Positions 14,070 to 22,812 of a DNA stretch of 42,072 nt are shown piece by piece. Position numbers and translations under genes: made by a program. Each line of letters starts with the position of its first letter. The first letter of the stretch is position 1. The stretch comes from a virus, in IMG/VR virus record IMGVR_UViG_3300035698_007750, positions 1 through 42,072 of that record. One strand, 5' to 3'. Below the pieces are notes generated by a model. The model did not search any database. It saw only the letters and a program-made list of their open reading frames with translations, and had not been told where the DNA came from.

Positions 14070-15050
14070 ATGGCAACACGCACTGTTAATATCGAAGATC
14101 TCTATGTGACTACCTTGGCAAAGGTCCGTAAGGTCATTCACAACCAGGTCTTTGAGACCAACCCATTCTACCTGTGGCTTCAGAAGAAGGGCAGAATGCA
14201 AACCCAGAAGGGCGGGCGCAAGATCGAGAAGCGCGTGCGCTATGGGAAGAATGAGACCGTTACGGGTATCGGCCGTGGTGGAAGCGTAGAGTTTGCAGAA
14301 ACCAAGCACCGCACAGTGGCTGAGTACGATTGGAAGTATTGTACTGGCCATATTATCTCCTACTTCGCCGACAGGCAGAAGAATCAAGGAGAAGCGGCAA
14401 TCATCAAGCAGGTCGAAGATGACATTGAGAATCTCACAGAGTCCACGATGGAGTGGTATGAAGAGAAGCTCTATGGGGATGGGACGGATGATAATGGCAA
14501 GGCTATTGATGGCCTGCTCCATTTCATTCCGGATGATCCCACTGCAGCCACGGGTATCGGTGACATCACCAGTGTCACCAATGCTTGGTGGAGGGCCACT
14601 GTCAATAGTATGAGTGGATACAATGCTGTTGTTTATCTCTCCAAGTTCATGCGGGAGATACGCAACGACATATCTAAGCTCAAGTCGGCCCAGAGGTATC
14701 CTGATCTTATCCTCACCACAGAGGACGTGTATGGTCTCTATGAGGATGAGATCGAAGAGCGCCTCACCATCAGGATCACCGATAAGGACATGATTGATCT
14801 TGGCGTAGGCGACATCAAGTACAAGGGTGCCGCCATGTTCTGGAGTGATGACTGCCAGGCCGGCACCATGCAATTCCTGAACACCTCTGCGATTGACTTT
14901 ACGTATGATCCTACGTCATGGCTTGCAACGCAAGACTGGCAGGATATTGCTAACCAACCGGGTGATCGAGTCCTTCACATGCTGAGCGCAGGAAATCTGA
15001 GCGCGAAGTGTCTGAAGCAGCTTGGCAAGATCACTGACATCTCTACATAA
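14070..15050 (+). CDS. Major capsid protein
   Basis: 326 residues starting MATRTVNIEDLYVTTLAKVR, two bases after the scaffold stop. The sequence follows HK97-fold coat proteins of the podovirus type: a helical N-arm, an FAETKHRTVAEYDWKYCTG E-loop-like region, a long spine helix (EDDIENLTESTMEWYEEKLY), the LILTTEDVYGLYEDEIEERL A-domain segment and the closing LATQDWQDIANQPGDRVLHM, which is typical of this coat family. Codon use is that of a strongly expressed gene. Confidence 0.85.
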   Translation: MATRTVNIEDLYVTTLAKVRKVIHNQVFETNPFYLWLQKKGRMQTQKGGRKIEKRVRYGKNETVTGIGRGGSVEFAETKHRTVAEYDWKYCTGHIISYFADRQKNQGEAAIIKQVEDDIENLTESTMEWYEEKLYGDGTDDNGKAIDGLLHFIPDDPTAATGIGDITSVTNAWWRATVNSMSGYNAVVYLSKFMREIRNDISKLKSAQRYPDLILTTEDVYGLYEDEIEERLTIRITDKDMIDLGVGDIKYKGAAMFWSDDCQAGTMQFLNTSAIDFTYDPTSWLATQDWQDIANQPGDRVLHMLSAGNLSAKCLKQLGKITDIST

Positions 15051-15062
15051 GGAGGACTCACC

Positions 15063-15809
15063 ATGACTATGCAACTCTGCGCGACTCCTCCGTTGATTGC
15101 TAATCCCCAGGATATCATGGCTATATCGGCAACGCCGATGTTGGCCTTGGGGACCAAGCTTGAGATCGGTGAACGAGTGTTCCGTTATGGGCTTGCTGGT
15201 GGCACAACTCTTGCGCGTGCTAAGATGTGTCAAGCGCCAGTGCCTGATACGGACTTCGTCAACATAGCAGTGGCTGCTGTTGCTGCTGTTGGTGCAGTTG
15301 AGGTTACGGTTACCCTCGGCAGCACTCTTGTAACGAAGAACATGTTTGCTAACGGCTACATCCACATCAACGATGGTGGTGCAGACACGGAGCAAGAAGG
15401 GCAAATTTCCAGGATCAAGTCTCACCCGGCTGCTGCCGCTGCGGCCAGTCTTGTGATCACACTGGAAAGCCCTTTGATTACGGCGCTGACTGTTGCCGGA
15501 GAAGCCACCCTCACCCTGCCTAAGTTCAACGGGGCTGTTGTGGCTCCCAATGGTGGGATGACTTCGCAGGCAGTTGGTATCCCTCTCGTGGCTATCACGA
15601 ATGGATACTACGGTTGGTTCCAGACTCAGGGGTCTGCACCTTGTTACGGTGTGGGCACTCTTGTAATCGGTAACCCGGTTTCTCTTGGCGGGACAACTGA
15701 TGGCGGCTGTGGCCCTATGGCTACCAGCGCGATCATAGAGGTTTGGGGTATTGTCCAACAGGTCAATGCCGATACCGAATACGCCATCATTGACCTCAAA
15801 TTGGAGTAA
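15063..15809 (+). CDS. Head decoration or minor structural protein, 248 aa
   Basis: ATG at 15063 lies behind AAGGAGGACTCACC, a very strong ribosome site. The protein is Ala/Gly/Val/Thr-rich with many short beta strands (VAAVGAVEVTVTLGSTLVTK). The end, with GTLVIGNPVSLGGTTDGGCG and then AIIEVWGIVQQVNADTEYAI, resembles small capsid-stabilising proteins that coat the head. It sits right after the coat gene and before a strong stem-loop, which suggests high-level expression with the coat protein. Confidence 0.65.
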   Translation: MTMQLCATPPLIANPQDIMAISATPMLALGTKLEIGERVFRYGLAGGTTLARAKMCQAPVPDTDFVNIAVAAVAAVGAVEVTVTLGSTLVTKNMFANGYIHINDGGADTEQEGQISRIKSHPAAAAAASLVITLESPLITALTVAGEATLTLPKFNGAVVAPNGGMTSQAVGIPLVAITNGYYGWFQTQGSAPCYGVGTLVIGNPVSLGGTTDGGCGPMATSAIIEVWGIVQQVNADTEYAIIDLKLE

Positions 15810-15815
15810 GGCGGC

Positions 15816-15872
15816 GGGTTTGGGAGGGAGGTAAACGGCACTCTTCGGCACTCTCTCCCAAACCACCCTTTT
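15816..15872 (+). terminator. 14-base stem-loop after the capsid genes
   Basis: GGTTTGGGAGGGAG (15817-15830) pairs with CTCTCTCCCAAACC (15851-15864) with one G-T wobble; the loop is 20 bases and ACCCTTTT follows. The T-run is short, so it may act as a partial terminator or as a stabiliser of the capsid messages while the operon continues. Confidence 0.7.
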
Positions 15873-15886
15873 GATGGAGTAATAAC

Positions 15887-17005
15887 ATGGCAGTAACGAT
15901 AACCAACTTCGCAAGAAACACAGAACGTGTTAGCCGGAACTTCCAAATGCAGTTTGGCACGCTTGCTTTTGATAGTGCGTACCCCAAGGGTGGGGAAGAT
16001 ATTTCTGACATCGAGTATAATTTCCGCGACCTGCAGAGTATCTGTGTTTTTCCTACGGGAAGATACACCTTTGAGTATGACCCCACCAACAAGAAAGTCA
16101 AGGCGTTCGATCACGAAGCCCCGGTGGTCGTGATTGAAGAGCAGCATACCATAGCGTCCAACGCTATCACGTTGAACTACCCCGCGGCTTTTATAATGGC
16201 CGTTGCCCAAGCGGATGATGCTGTCAATATCTCAGATAGCGGAGCAACGGTTACCACTGGGGAATGCCAGTTCAAGTGTGAAGAGGGTGTTCAAACGGTT
16301 ATCACTTTCCAGGCAGCCCTTACAGGCGCTGTTGTAGTTACCTACGCTACACAGGCTTGGAAGGAACTGTGGGACTTGGCAGTGGTGGAAGAGACTGTCA
16401 CCGTTACGTCTCATATTGGCCTACTTGCCAACAATGCCCTGGCTATCCAAAGTGTGCGCTCTATCGGCACTACTGGATCGAATAGCTGTAGCTTCCTGGA
16501 CAAGGATGACACCGTTGCTACTACTGAGGTAGACATCGACCTTTCTCCTGCGGCTACTAACACGGCACTCACCTTCTACGCAACGGATGCTATCACCAGT
16601 GCAGTTGTTACCTACATCAAGCTGCCTACCAGTGGATTCCTCGCGGACAACTTTGTCGAGGAAGAAGCTGCCACGGAAAGTAGTGGTGCGCAAACATTTG
16701 ACTACCCGGCTTGCTTGCTTTGCTATGGGCAGCAGGTGCCAGTCAATGGGGCCGCCACTGAAAGATTCATTGATGAGGGTGGTAGTGCTGGTGCTGGGGA
16801 AGCAGAATCTGCATGGCGTGGAGCATTCTTTGGGGCGGGAAGCGCTGCTCTGGTTCTTGCAACGCAAGGCACTGGTAGTGCTGCAACTATGGCCTATGTA
16901 AAGGGTATGTTCTCAGAAATTCCTTCTGCACCCATAGAAGTAGCAACTGGAGTTGATCTTTCAGGTCTTACAGCGGTACCGTATATCGCTGTAGGCATTG
17001 ACTAA
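15887..17005 (+). CDS. Structural protein of unknown role, 372 aa
   Basis: The start MAVTITNFARNTERVSRNFQ at 15887 follows GGAGTAATAAC. The product is rich in Thr, Ala and Val and made of beta strands, with repeated motifs such as TIASNAITLNYPAAFIMAVA and AATNTALTFYATDAITSAVV. Such composition is typical of virion surface or tail-interface proteins. Its place between the coat genes and the adaptors supports a structural role. No known domain recognised. Confidence 0.6.
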   Translation: MAVTITNFARNTERVSRNFQMQFGTLAFDSAYPKGGEDISDIEYNFRDLQSICVFPTGRYTFEYDPTNKKVKAFDHEAPVVVIEEQHTIASNAITLNYPAAFIMAVAQADDAVNISDSGATVTTGECQFKCEEGVQTVITFQAALTGAVVVTYATQAWKELWDLAVVEETVTVTSHIGLLANNALAIQSVRSIGTTGSNSCSFLDKDDTVATTEVDIDLSPAATNTALTFYATDAITSAVVTYIKLPTSGFLADNFVEEEAATESSGAQTFDYPACLLCYGQQVPVNGAATERFIDEGGSAGAGEAESAWRGAFFGAGSAALVLATQGTGSAATMAYVKGMFSEIPSAPIEVATGVDLSGLTAVPYIAVGID

Positions 17006-17027
17006 CATCTAGGGAGGTCCTGGAGCG

Positions 17028-17714
17028 ATGGCTCTTACAAGATTGCAGCTAGTCACCAACGTGGCTAATACCTTGCATAGGCTAAGCACCGCGGAATTAC
17101 GTGACCGCTCAACAACATTGTCAACGCAGATCGTGACCTGGCTCAACTTTGCGCAAAATAGAATCGTGCGTGATGCGAGTAGGCTCCATGGTTTCGAGTT
17201 CTCATCGCTCCAGGACACCCAAGTGGTTTCTTTCACGCAAGGAACAGGCTCTGGTGCGCTCCCCACAGGGACCAAAGCTATAAAGAACTTCAAGGTTACC
17301 ACGAGTGGAAGTCCCGTTTACCTTAGATATATTCCCTCCGAGGATTTCGATAAGATTATCCCAGACCCGGCTAATAGGGAGCAAGGAACGCCCCTGCTAT
17401 ATACCATGTGGAGTAATCAGTGGGAAGTTTATCCAGTGCCTAATCAGGCATATGCTGGGAGCCTACGTAGAAGTAAGTACCCCACTGAGTTAGCTGCGGA
17501 TAGTAGCACAAGTGATCTGCTCTACATGGATGATGTCATCATAGCTTACGCTACAGCGATAGGGTATGAGTTCCTTCGTGAGAATGAAGATGCTACGCAT
17601 TGGTACCAAGTAGCTACGAATCTGCTTGCTCAGTCAGTGGAGGCTAACGTGCATAACACCACTCCGACTGAGGGTATCATGATCCAGAGTCAGTCCCCGG
17701 AGGGGCAGGCATGA
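17028..17714 (+). CDS. Head-tail adaptor-like protein 1, 228 aa
   Basis: The N-terminal helix pattern (TRLQLVTNVANTLHRLSTAE, then TWLNFAQNRIVRDASRLHGF) and the LPTGTKAIKNFKV and PSEDFDKIIPDPANREQGTP segments match podovirus adaptor proteins (gp4/gp11-like) that sit under the portal. The C-terminal helix pair (IIAYATAIGYEFLREN) completes the fold. It has the same length and the same order of motifs as the following gene, which overlaps it by four bases (ATGA). Confidence 0.65.
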   Translation: MALTRLQLVTNVANTLHRLSTAELRDRSTTLSTQIVTWLNFAQNRIVRDASRLHGFEFSSLQDTQVVSFTQGTGSGALPTGTKAIKNFKVTTSGSPVYLRYIPSEDFDKIIPDPANREQGTPLLYTMWSNQWEVYPVPNQAYAGSLRRSKYPTELAADSSTSDLLYMDDVIIAYATAIGYEFLRENEDATHWYQVATNLLAQSVEANVHNTTPTEGIMIQSQSPEGQA

Positions 17715-18397
17715 CAACTTTCCTAACATTGCAGGATGATCTCTTTGAGATGCTGGTGCAGCACGCGCCTAAAGTGGGTGGTGTGCACTCAGGGAGTATG
17801 ACTACCCGATTGAAAAGATGGGTGAATTCGGCGGTCCGAGATATCGAGACTCGGTACCTCTTCCCGGAGTTACAAGAGTCATACGAGGGTGTAACAGTAG
17901 CGGATACGGAATCCTATAGCTACCCTTCCGATTATTACAAAACATTAGCACTTCGGATAGTGGATAGTGCTGCTGGAACATATTTGACTAGAATCGCTGC
18001 GTCACGATTCGACAAGGAGTTCCCACACTCCACCACGTCAAACTCGGGCCGCCCTTCATTCTTTGTGGAATGGGATAGTGTGTTTAGTTTATCTCCCATC
18101 CCAGACGCTATCTATACCTACTATCTCCGGTACTGGAAGATCACAGGGGATATGGTGTTAGACACTGCGGAACCCCTGTTGAGTGGGCGTGATAGCATTA
18201 TCATTCCTATGGCGTCTGCAGAGGCACTTGCGGAATTGGGAGAAGCAATAGCCAGTGCTAACATGCTTGCTCTGGGTGAACGAAGAATTGCCAAAGCTAT
18301 GCGGGAAGTGCAAACTGAACCGGGGCATACTCCTATGCTAGGGGGCTTTTCACTTCTTGGACGTTCTAACACAGACATTCATGTTCCCCTTCCGTGA
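17711..18397 (+). CDS. Head-tail adaptor-like protein 2, 228 aa
   Basis: It starts in an ATGA overlap with the previous gene. Matching segments are LKRWVNSAVRDIETRYLFPE (adaptor helix), YSYPSDYYKTLALRIVDSAA, AASRFDKEFPHSTTSNSGRP and a C-terminal helical pair (AEALAELGEAIASANMLALG). The two adjacent 228-residue proteins look like a tandem duplication that has since specialised, possibly as two stacked rings of the neck. Confidence 0.6.
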   Translation: MTTFLTLQDDLFEMLVQHAPKVGGVHSGSMTTRLKRWVNSAVRDIETRYLFPELQESYEGVTVADTESYSYPSDYYKTLALRIVDSAAGTYLTRIAASRFDKEFPHSTTSNSGRPSFFVEWDSVFSLSPIPDAIYTYYLRYWKITGDMVLDTAEPLLSGRDSIIIPMASAEALAELGEAIASANMLALGERRIAKAMREVQTEPGHTPMLGGFSLLGRSNTDIHVPLP

Positions 18398-18407
18398 GGT
18401 AGTATAA

Positions 18408-19490
18408 ATGGCTAACACAGCTACAAAGTGGTTCGGGTTAGAAATGCCCGCATCAGGTGATTACGATTGGGATGACGAGGTAAATGATAATTTTGAGAAA
18501 CTAGCATCCCTTGCGGGCATTCAGATCATAGATCAAGATCTCACAACACCCCCTGGGAGTGAGACCGATGGGGATGCTTACATTGTAGCCACGGGTGGGA
18601 GCGGTTCCTGGGCTAGCAAGGATGCACAGATTGCTATGTATGTAGCTAGTGCATACGTATACATGACTCCCCCCGAAGGTTACATTGTGTACGTGTTGGA
18701 CGAAGACCTGCATTACTATTGGGATGGTACTGCTTGGACCGACCTAAGTGAAGGTATGACCAACCACTCCAGTATAACCACCATTGAGGGGGATATTACT
18801 GATCTTGAGACTGACATACTCACCATTGAAGGGGTGTTAGATGAAGGTGGGTGGCAGGCCCTTGCTACAGCGGAATACAACGATGAACCGCCTAGCTCCT
18901 CAACAGTCACAATGGTCAGTGATCTCACAGCTTTGTTGCACGTGGGAGACGCAATAAGATTTACCCTAGGGGGTAGTGCTAGTGCCCCTGGAGTTTACTA
19001 TGCGTGGATAAAAACCATTGCTGCAGGATTGCTCACTATCCAAGGTGCTCCCTTGGAAACTGACGACGGAGATCTAACCAAGCTCGAATGGGCACCTTCA
19101 TCCGCAAAGGTTCACCGCTGGGTTATCCCTGTGCGAAGCACATATGCCGATGCTACTGGAAGCGTTCTTTCTGCAGATGAGAAAGTTCTTGTAGAATGGC
19201 ATGGGCGTACGCTTTACTTGGTGCATTTCACTGTTGTGCATGTTACAGATGACACAGTTGCGCAGCCGTATGTTACTCCGAAGATAGGTGGTAACGCGGT
19301 TTCTACGGATAACACGAACACAGGCCCACAGGTAGGAACTTCCGAAGTAGCGAATGGGGATGTTGGAATAAACGTATCCAACTATGATCTCACGGATGGA
19401 GACGCTTTTGATATATTAGCAACTGCTCACGGAAGTGGCGCAGGTGATGCAGAAGATCTCACAATCTTTGTTGCTCTTGTAGAGGGATAA
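18408..19490 (+). CDS. Tail fibre-like protein with DUF2793-like segment, 360 aa
   Basis: The N-terminal segment TKWFGLEMPASGDYDWDDEV and VNDNFEKLASL is typical of fibre-base proteins. It is followed by a DUF2793-like stretch (TDGDAYIVATGGSGSWASKD, then PPEGYIVYVLDEDLHYYWDG), which is common in phage tail proteins. A short coiled coil (ITTIEGDITDLETDILTIEG) precedes a beta-rich C-terminal domain that may contact the host surface. I infer a trimeric fibre or spike part. Confidence 0.6.
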   Translation: MANTATKWFGLEMPASGDYDWDDEVNDNFEKLASLAGIQIIDQDLTTPPGSETDGDAYIVATGGSGSWASKDAQIAMYVASAYVYMTPPEGYIVYVLDEDLHYYWDGTAWTDLSEGMTNHSSITTIEGDITDLETDILTIEGVLDEGGWQALATAEYNDEPPSSSTVTMVSDLTALLHVGDAIRFTLGGSASAPGVYYAWIKTIAAGLLTIQGAPLETDDGDLTKLEWAPSSAKVHRWVIPVRSTYADATGSVLSADEKVLVEWHGRTLYLVHFTVVHVTDDTVAQPYVTPKIGGNAVSTDNTNTGPQVGTSEVANGDVGINVSNYDLTDGDAFDILATAHGSGAGDAEDLTIFVALVEG

Positions 19491-19491
19491 C

Positions 19492-19881
19492 ATGAATAGC
19501 ACATTTCTTCGTGTTAGTAAATGCCAAGATGACCCATCTCCGATTATCGTGCAGAAGTATCTGGATACTGGACGGGAGAGGATTGTATCAGACCAGCAAG
19601 ATATTTTCCTAGCTTGGTGTGCTCTTGGGCATACTCCAGAGGAGGTCACCCGGATTCCAGCAAGCCCGCGAGTGATACCGCTGTTAGTGCGCAGGACAAA
19701 CATTGAGAATAAGCTCATACGCAAGAGATACTCGCATAGTCAAGAATTGCATATGCTGAGGACTCTCGTGAGTGTCATCATTGCACAACATCCACAGCCG
19801 AGTATGCCGGTGGTATATACGACATATCTCGCACACGTAGCAGAAGCGCAAACTAATGCTAGTCAAGAGGTCACAAAGTAA
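19492..19881 (+). CDS. Hypothetical protein, 129 aa
   Basis: ATG at 19492 is two bases after the previous stop and the end overlaps the next start by one base. The protein is helical, with RERIVSDQQDIFLAWCALGH and HTPEEVTRIPASPRVIPLLV followed by RRTNIENKLIRKRYSHSQEL. No catalytic motif and no membrane segment is visible. I considered an endolysin because of the location and found no support. Function unknown. Confidence 0.55.
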   Translation: MNSTFLRVSKCQDDPSPIIVQKYLDTGRERIVSDQQDIFLAWCALGHTPEEVTRIPASPRVIPLLVRRTNIENKLIRKRYSHSQELHMLRTLVSVIIAQHPQPSMPVVYTTYLAHVAEAQTNASQEVTK

Positions 19882-20768
19882 TGGGACGCTCCAACATTGG
19901 AAACATTGGTAGTGGTGTTGGCTCTGGTGGCGCGGGAGGCGGCGGTGGCGGTGGCGATACTGCTGAACTAGTGGCTGCTTGGCGAGCTGGGGTTGATAAC
20001 ACTCCCCCTTACGAAGGTTTGCCCTCTAGTATTCTTTCGCCGTATGATCAGTACGATCCATCTGAGGCAGGCACTCAATACACCTCTGGGGAGCTTACCA
20101 CAATCCTCACTGATGACGCTAATCATGTGGATGCAAGTGGAGCAAATGGAGCAAGCCATGAATTGAAGTTCTCAGTCCCAGGGAAAGACTATTGGTACAA
20201 ATTTGAGTTCAACATAAACAATGGCGATGGGGTTAATGATGGGATATACATCTACAACTCATCTACTCCATTAGAGTATATTGTTCTAGGGAATTTCGTG
20301 GGCGAGGATAATTATTGCATCGTAGACAATGTTTTCTGGGCTTCTGGGTGGGACGAGGAATTAGGGGAAAGTGATGTAGATTTTATAGACGCTAGTAACT
20401 ATATCTATCTTTCTACCTACGATGATGCAGAACTGAATATCTATTATTTCAAGTGCACGAAAATGACCCCAGGGACGGTTACCATTACGATAGCGGGTGG
20501 AACCGGCGCCGCAGCGGTATGTAATGGTGTGTATACTTTCACGTATACATATGCCGCTGGCTGGGCACAACAAACAGGCCCGCAAGTATGCACGTTACTT
20601 ACTGGAGGGGGCGTCTGGTTGGTAGAAATTTCTAACTGGGGAGAATGGTATCTCGGCGGCGGAGTGAACTTTGCTGCAGAAGGGTGTAAGCCAGAGGGAT
20701 CTTATTATCTTGATGACGGCGACCCCAATGTTGGGGACTGCGTAGTCACCCGCGATGGTGACGTTTAG
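19881..20768 (+). CDS. Glycine-rich tail or adhesin-like protein, 295 aa
   Basis: A flexible N-terminal linker (GSGVGSGGAGGGGGGGD, residues 11-27) leads into a beta-rich domain with many aromatic and acidic residues (KDYWYKFEFNINNGDGVNDG, YIYLSTYDDAELNIYYFKCT). Such Gly-linked beta domains are typical of receptor-binding or fibre-tip proteins. The C-terminus has several Cys (CKPEGS, VGDCVV). The end overlaps the possible early start of the holin-like frame. Confidence 0.5.
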   Translation: MGRSNIGNIGSGVGSGGAGGGGGGGDTAELVAAWRAGVDNTPPYEGLPSSILSPYDQYDPSEAGTQYTSGELTTILTDDANHVDASGANGASHELKFSVPGKDYWYKFEFNINNGDGVNDGIYIYNSSTPLEYIVLGNFVGEDNYCIVDNVFWASGWDEELGESDVDFIDASNYIYLSTYDDAELNIYYFKCTKMTPGTVTITIAGGTGAAAVCNGVYTFTYTYAAGWAQQTGPQVCTLLTGGGVWLVEISNWGEWYLGGGVNFAAEGCKPEGSYYLDDGDPNVGDCVVTRDGDV

Positions 20769-20784
20769 TGATGGAGGTGTTGCG

Positions 20785-21114
20785 ATGTGGGATAAGTTTA
20801 TGGAGATTGCCAACTCAGATTTGGCATGGTCTCTCATGGTTGCCTTGGTTGTTCTCATCTTGCGAAGCCTTCGCACGAAAGAGAGCATTCTCTTGAAGTA
20901 CTACGGGATTTTTGTACAAGCAGTCAAGTTGGCCGAGGAGCAGATTCCGGATGATTCTTCTGCGGGCCTCGGAAAGTTTGACTTGGCACTCAAGCGGGTT
21001 ATACAGCTGATCGAAGACGCCGAAGGAAGAGCGCTCACTCAGGCAGAATTGGGTGAAGCTGCAGCAAAGATTTCCGAAGTGCATGACACTCTTGAGAAAG
21101 AAGGCACTCTCTGA
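20785..21114 (+). CDS. Holin of the LLH type
   Basis: ATG at 20785 (MWDKFMEIANSDLAWSLMVA) follows GGAGGTGTTGCG, which decides against the earlier frame start. Residues 14-30 form one membrane helix, followed by a basic RSLRTKE. The soluble part, with FVQAVKLAEEQIPDDSSAGL and KFDLALKRVIQLIEDAEG, then a C-terminal helix EAAAKISEVHDTLEKEG, is the layout of LL-H type holins. It opens a three-gene lysis cassette whose members overlap by one base. Confidence 0.65.
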   Translation: MWDKFMEIANSDLAWSLMVALVVLILRSLRTKESILLKYYGIFVQAVKLAEEQIPDDSSAGLGKFDLALKRVIQLIEDAEGRALTQAELGEAAAKISEVHDTLEKEGTL

Positions 21115-21470
21115 TGCTAAAAACGCTCGGTTACATCTTGCTAGAACTCTTGCGATGGTTGCTCCCTGAGGTGCTTGAAGAAAGTAAGCCTACCCTCCAA
21201 GATAGCAAGGGAAACACTGAGCGGGATAACGCTATCCAAGAGAAGATTCGCAAGGAGTGGGGCCTGGGCTTGCTCCTTGTGTGCCTTCTCTCTTTGGCTG
21301 GTTGTGGCTATCGAGTAGTCTACGTCCCTAATGGCACCGCGGTTAGGTTACGTGAGACTATTAAAGAGGTTGATGTATGGGTGCTGGATGAGAATGGGAC
21401 GCCGGTTCCTTCCACAATGAATATACCCGAGGGATGGTTTGCAACTCCGTATACTGGGGATGAGGACTAA
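21114..21470 (+). CDS. Lipoprotein of the lysis cassette (outer-membrane spanin-like)
   Basis: The start overlaps the holin stop (TGATG). An amphipathic N-terminus (MLKTLGYILLELLRWLLPEV) and a charged linker (about residues 21-49) precede a typical lipoprotein signal LGLLLVCLLSLAGCG with the lipobox Cys at residue 64. The mature part (YRVVYVPNGTAVRLRETIKE, then VDVWVLDENG) recurs in phage lysis regions. A signal so far from the start is odd: either translation also begins inside near AAGGAG at 21255, or two genes fused. Together with the next gene I infer a two-component spanin. Confidence 0.55.
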   Translation: MLKTLGYILLELLRWLLPEVLEESKPTLQDSKGNTERDNAIQEKIRKEWGLGLLLVCLLSLAGCGYRVVYVPNGTAVRLRETIKEVDVWVLDENGTPVPSTMNIPEGWFATPYTGDED

Positions 21471-21754
21471 TGGAAACGCCTGCATTGATTAGCTTGATAG
21501 GGGCCTTGATAAATACGATAGGTTTAGCCATTGTTCTAGCCTTGTCCTTCAAGGCGGGTAAGTTTATCGGCGCGGTTACTGAGCAGATTACCCAGATGAC
21601 AGAGTCTCTAAAGAGGGTCGAGAATAGGCAGGCTACGTTGATAACAGATCACAAACTTTTTTCTCTGCGTGTGATTACCAAAGAAGATTGTGCTGATATA
21701 CGTAACAACTGTGCTGCCAAGTACCCTAGTCACCTTTCTAAGGGAGGCCTCTAA
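21470..21754 (+). CDS. Single-pass membrane protein with coiled coil (inner-membrane spanin-like), 94 aa
   Basis: One-base overlaps with both neighbours (TAATGG at each end). Residues 5-28 form a membrane helix (ISLIGALINTIGLAIVLALS) and residues 35-60 a heptad-like coil (VTEQITQMTESLKRVENRQA). Type II membrane topology with a periplasmic coil is expected of an i-spanin; haemolysin XhlA-like proteins look similar. Placement after a lipoprotein supports the spanin reading. Confidence 0.5.
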   Translation: METPALISLIGALINTIGLAIVLALSFKAGKFIGAVTEQITQMTESLKRVENRQATLITDHKLFSLRVITKEDCADIRNNCAAKYPSHLSKGGL

Positions 21755-22812
21755 TGGCTGATATTCCTACAGTAGCTTGGAATGAAAGCACACCTGCAGG
21801 CACTGACAAGCGCCATGAAGGTGATAACCGGATACGAGAACTCAAGCAGCAGATACGAGAGATTCTTGCCGTGGATCACACGGTTGAATCAAGCGGGCAA
21901 GATACCGATTGGGGTATGCACACAGCGATTTCCCTGCTAGTGCAGACTTCTGTTTCTGCTTTGGCAGATGCAGGTATGCTTTACGTGAAGGATGTTTCTG
22001 ATAAGGGTGAATTGCACTTCCTGGATGAAGATAGTAATGAGATTCAACTTACTAGTGTCGGTTCAATAAACCTTGCTGCGCTCTTACTGGCCACCAATCA
22101 GACTGTCACAGGGACCAAGACGTTCTCTGGTGGCGTAGTAGTGACTGCAAGTAACATCGCCCTTACTGCATATGACACCGGCACAGCTGATGTGGATGCT
22201 TCTTCTGCTACCGTGGGAGGTAACTCTACTCTCTGGGCGGATAATGCTGCTGCTGGTATGGCTTTCAAGGTGGATGGAGATGATAAGTATTATATCATCT
22301 CCAGTGTGACCAATGATACTTCCTTGGTACTCACGGCTGTATACGCAGGAACCTCTGCCGATCCAGTGAGCTACGAGATCAGGCCCACTATTGACGGTGT
22401 TTGTCCAGCATGGGAACCCAATGAGGGCGGGGTAGACACTGAACAGATTGCTGATGGTGCCATTGGAGCAGATCAGATTGATCTCGCTAGTATCCCTTTG
22501 GCTTCCTTTGCCACGGGTACATATACTGGTGACGGTGCAGCTACGCAAGAAATTAGCGCCACTGGAATTGATCTTTCCAGCGGTACGTGGCGAATTGAAA
22601 TTATGGCCGGCGCGGATCATCCTGGCCCTGTAATCAAGACTAATGATATGCCGGGGGCGTATTCTTACAGTGGTGGTGGCGGGAGTGGGAATAACTGGGA
22701 TGAAGATTGGATAATCAGCGCCGGCGATGGTACATTCACCGTAGGCACGCATAACAGCGTGAATGCCAATGCTGTAGTTTATTACTATACAATATGGAAG
22801 CTGGTTCCATGA
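21754..22812 (+). CDS. Tail fibre-like protein, 352 aa
   Basis: The opening (TVAWNESTPAGTDKRHEGDN and RIRELKQQIREILAVDHTVE) is a motif I associate with phage fibre proteins that attach to the tail by a short coiled coil. A repeat-like beta region follows (NLAALLLATNQTVTGTKTFS), then a Gly/Ser-rich C-terminal domain (GAYSYSGGGGSGNNWDEDW). It starts one base before the stop of the spanin-like gene and ends in an ATGA overlap with the nozzle-like gene. Confidence 0.55.
   Translation: MADIPTVAWNESTPAGTDKRHEGDNRIRELKQQIREILAVDHTVESSGQDTDWGMHTAISLLVQTSVSALADAGMLYVKDVSDKGELHFLDEDSNEIQLTSVGSINLAALLLATNQTVTGTKTFSGGVVVTASNIALTAYDTGTADVDASSATVGGNSTLWADNAAAGMAFKVDGDDKYYIISSVTNDTSLVLTAVYAGTSADPVSYEIRPTIDGVCPAWEPNEGGVDTEQIADGAIGADQIDLASIPLASFATGTYTGDGAATQEISATGIDLSSGTWRIEIMAGADHPGPVIKTNDMPGAYSYSGGGGSGNNWDEDWIISAGDGTFTVGTHNSVNANAVVYYYTIWKLVP

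Noticed and set aside
14916-15914. Minus-strand 332-residue frame opposite the coat and decoration genes
   Set aside because: Both plus-strand genes are clear structural genes with strong ribosome sites; the frame is a shadow.
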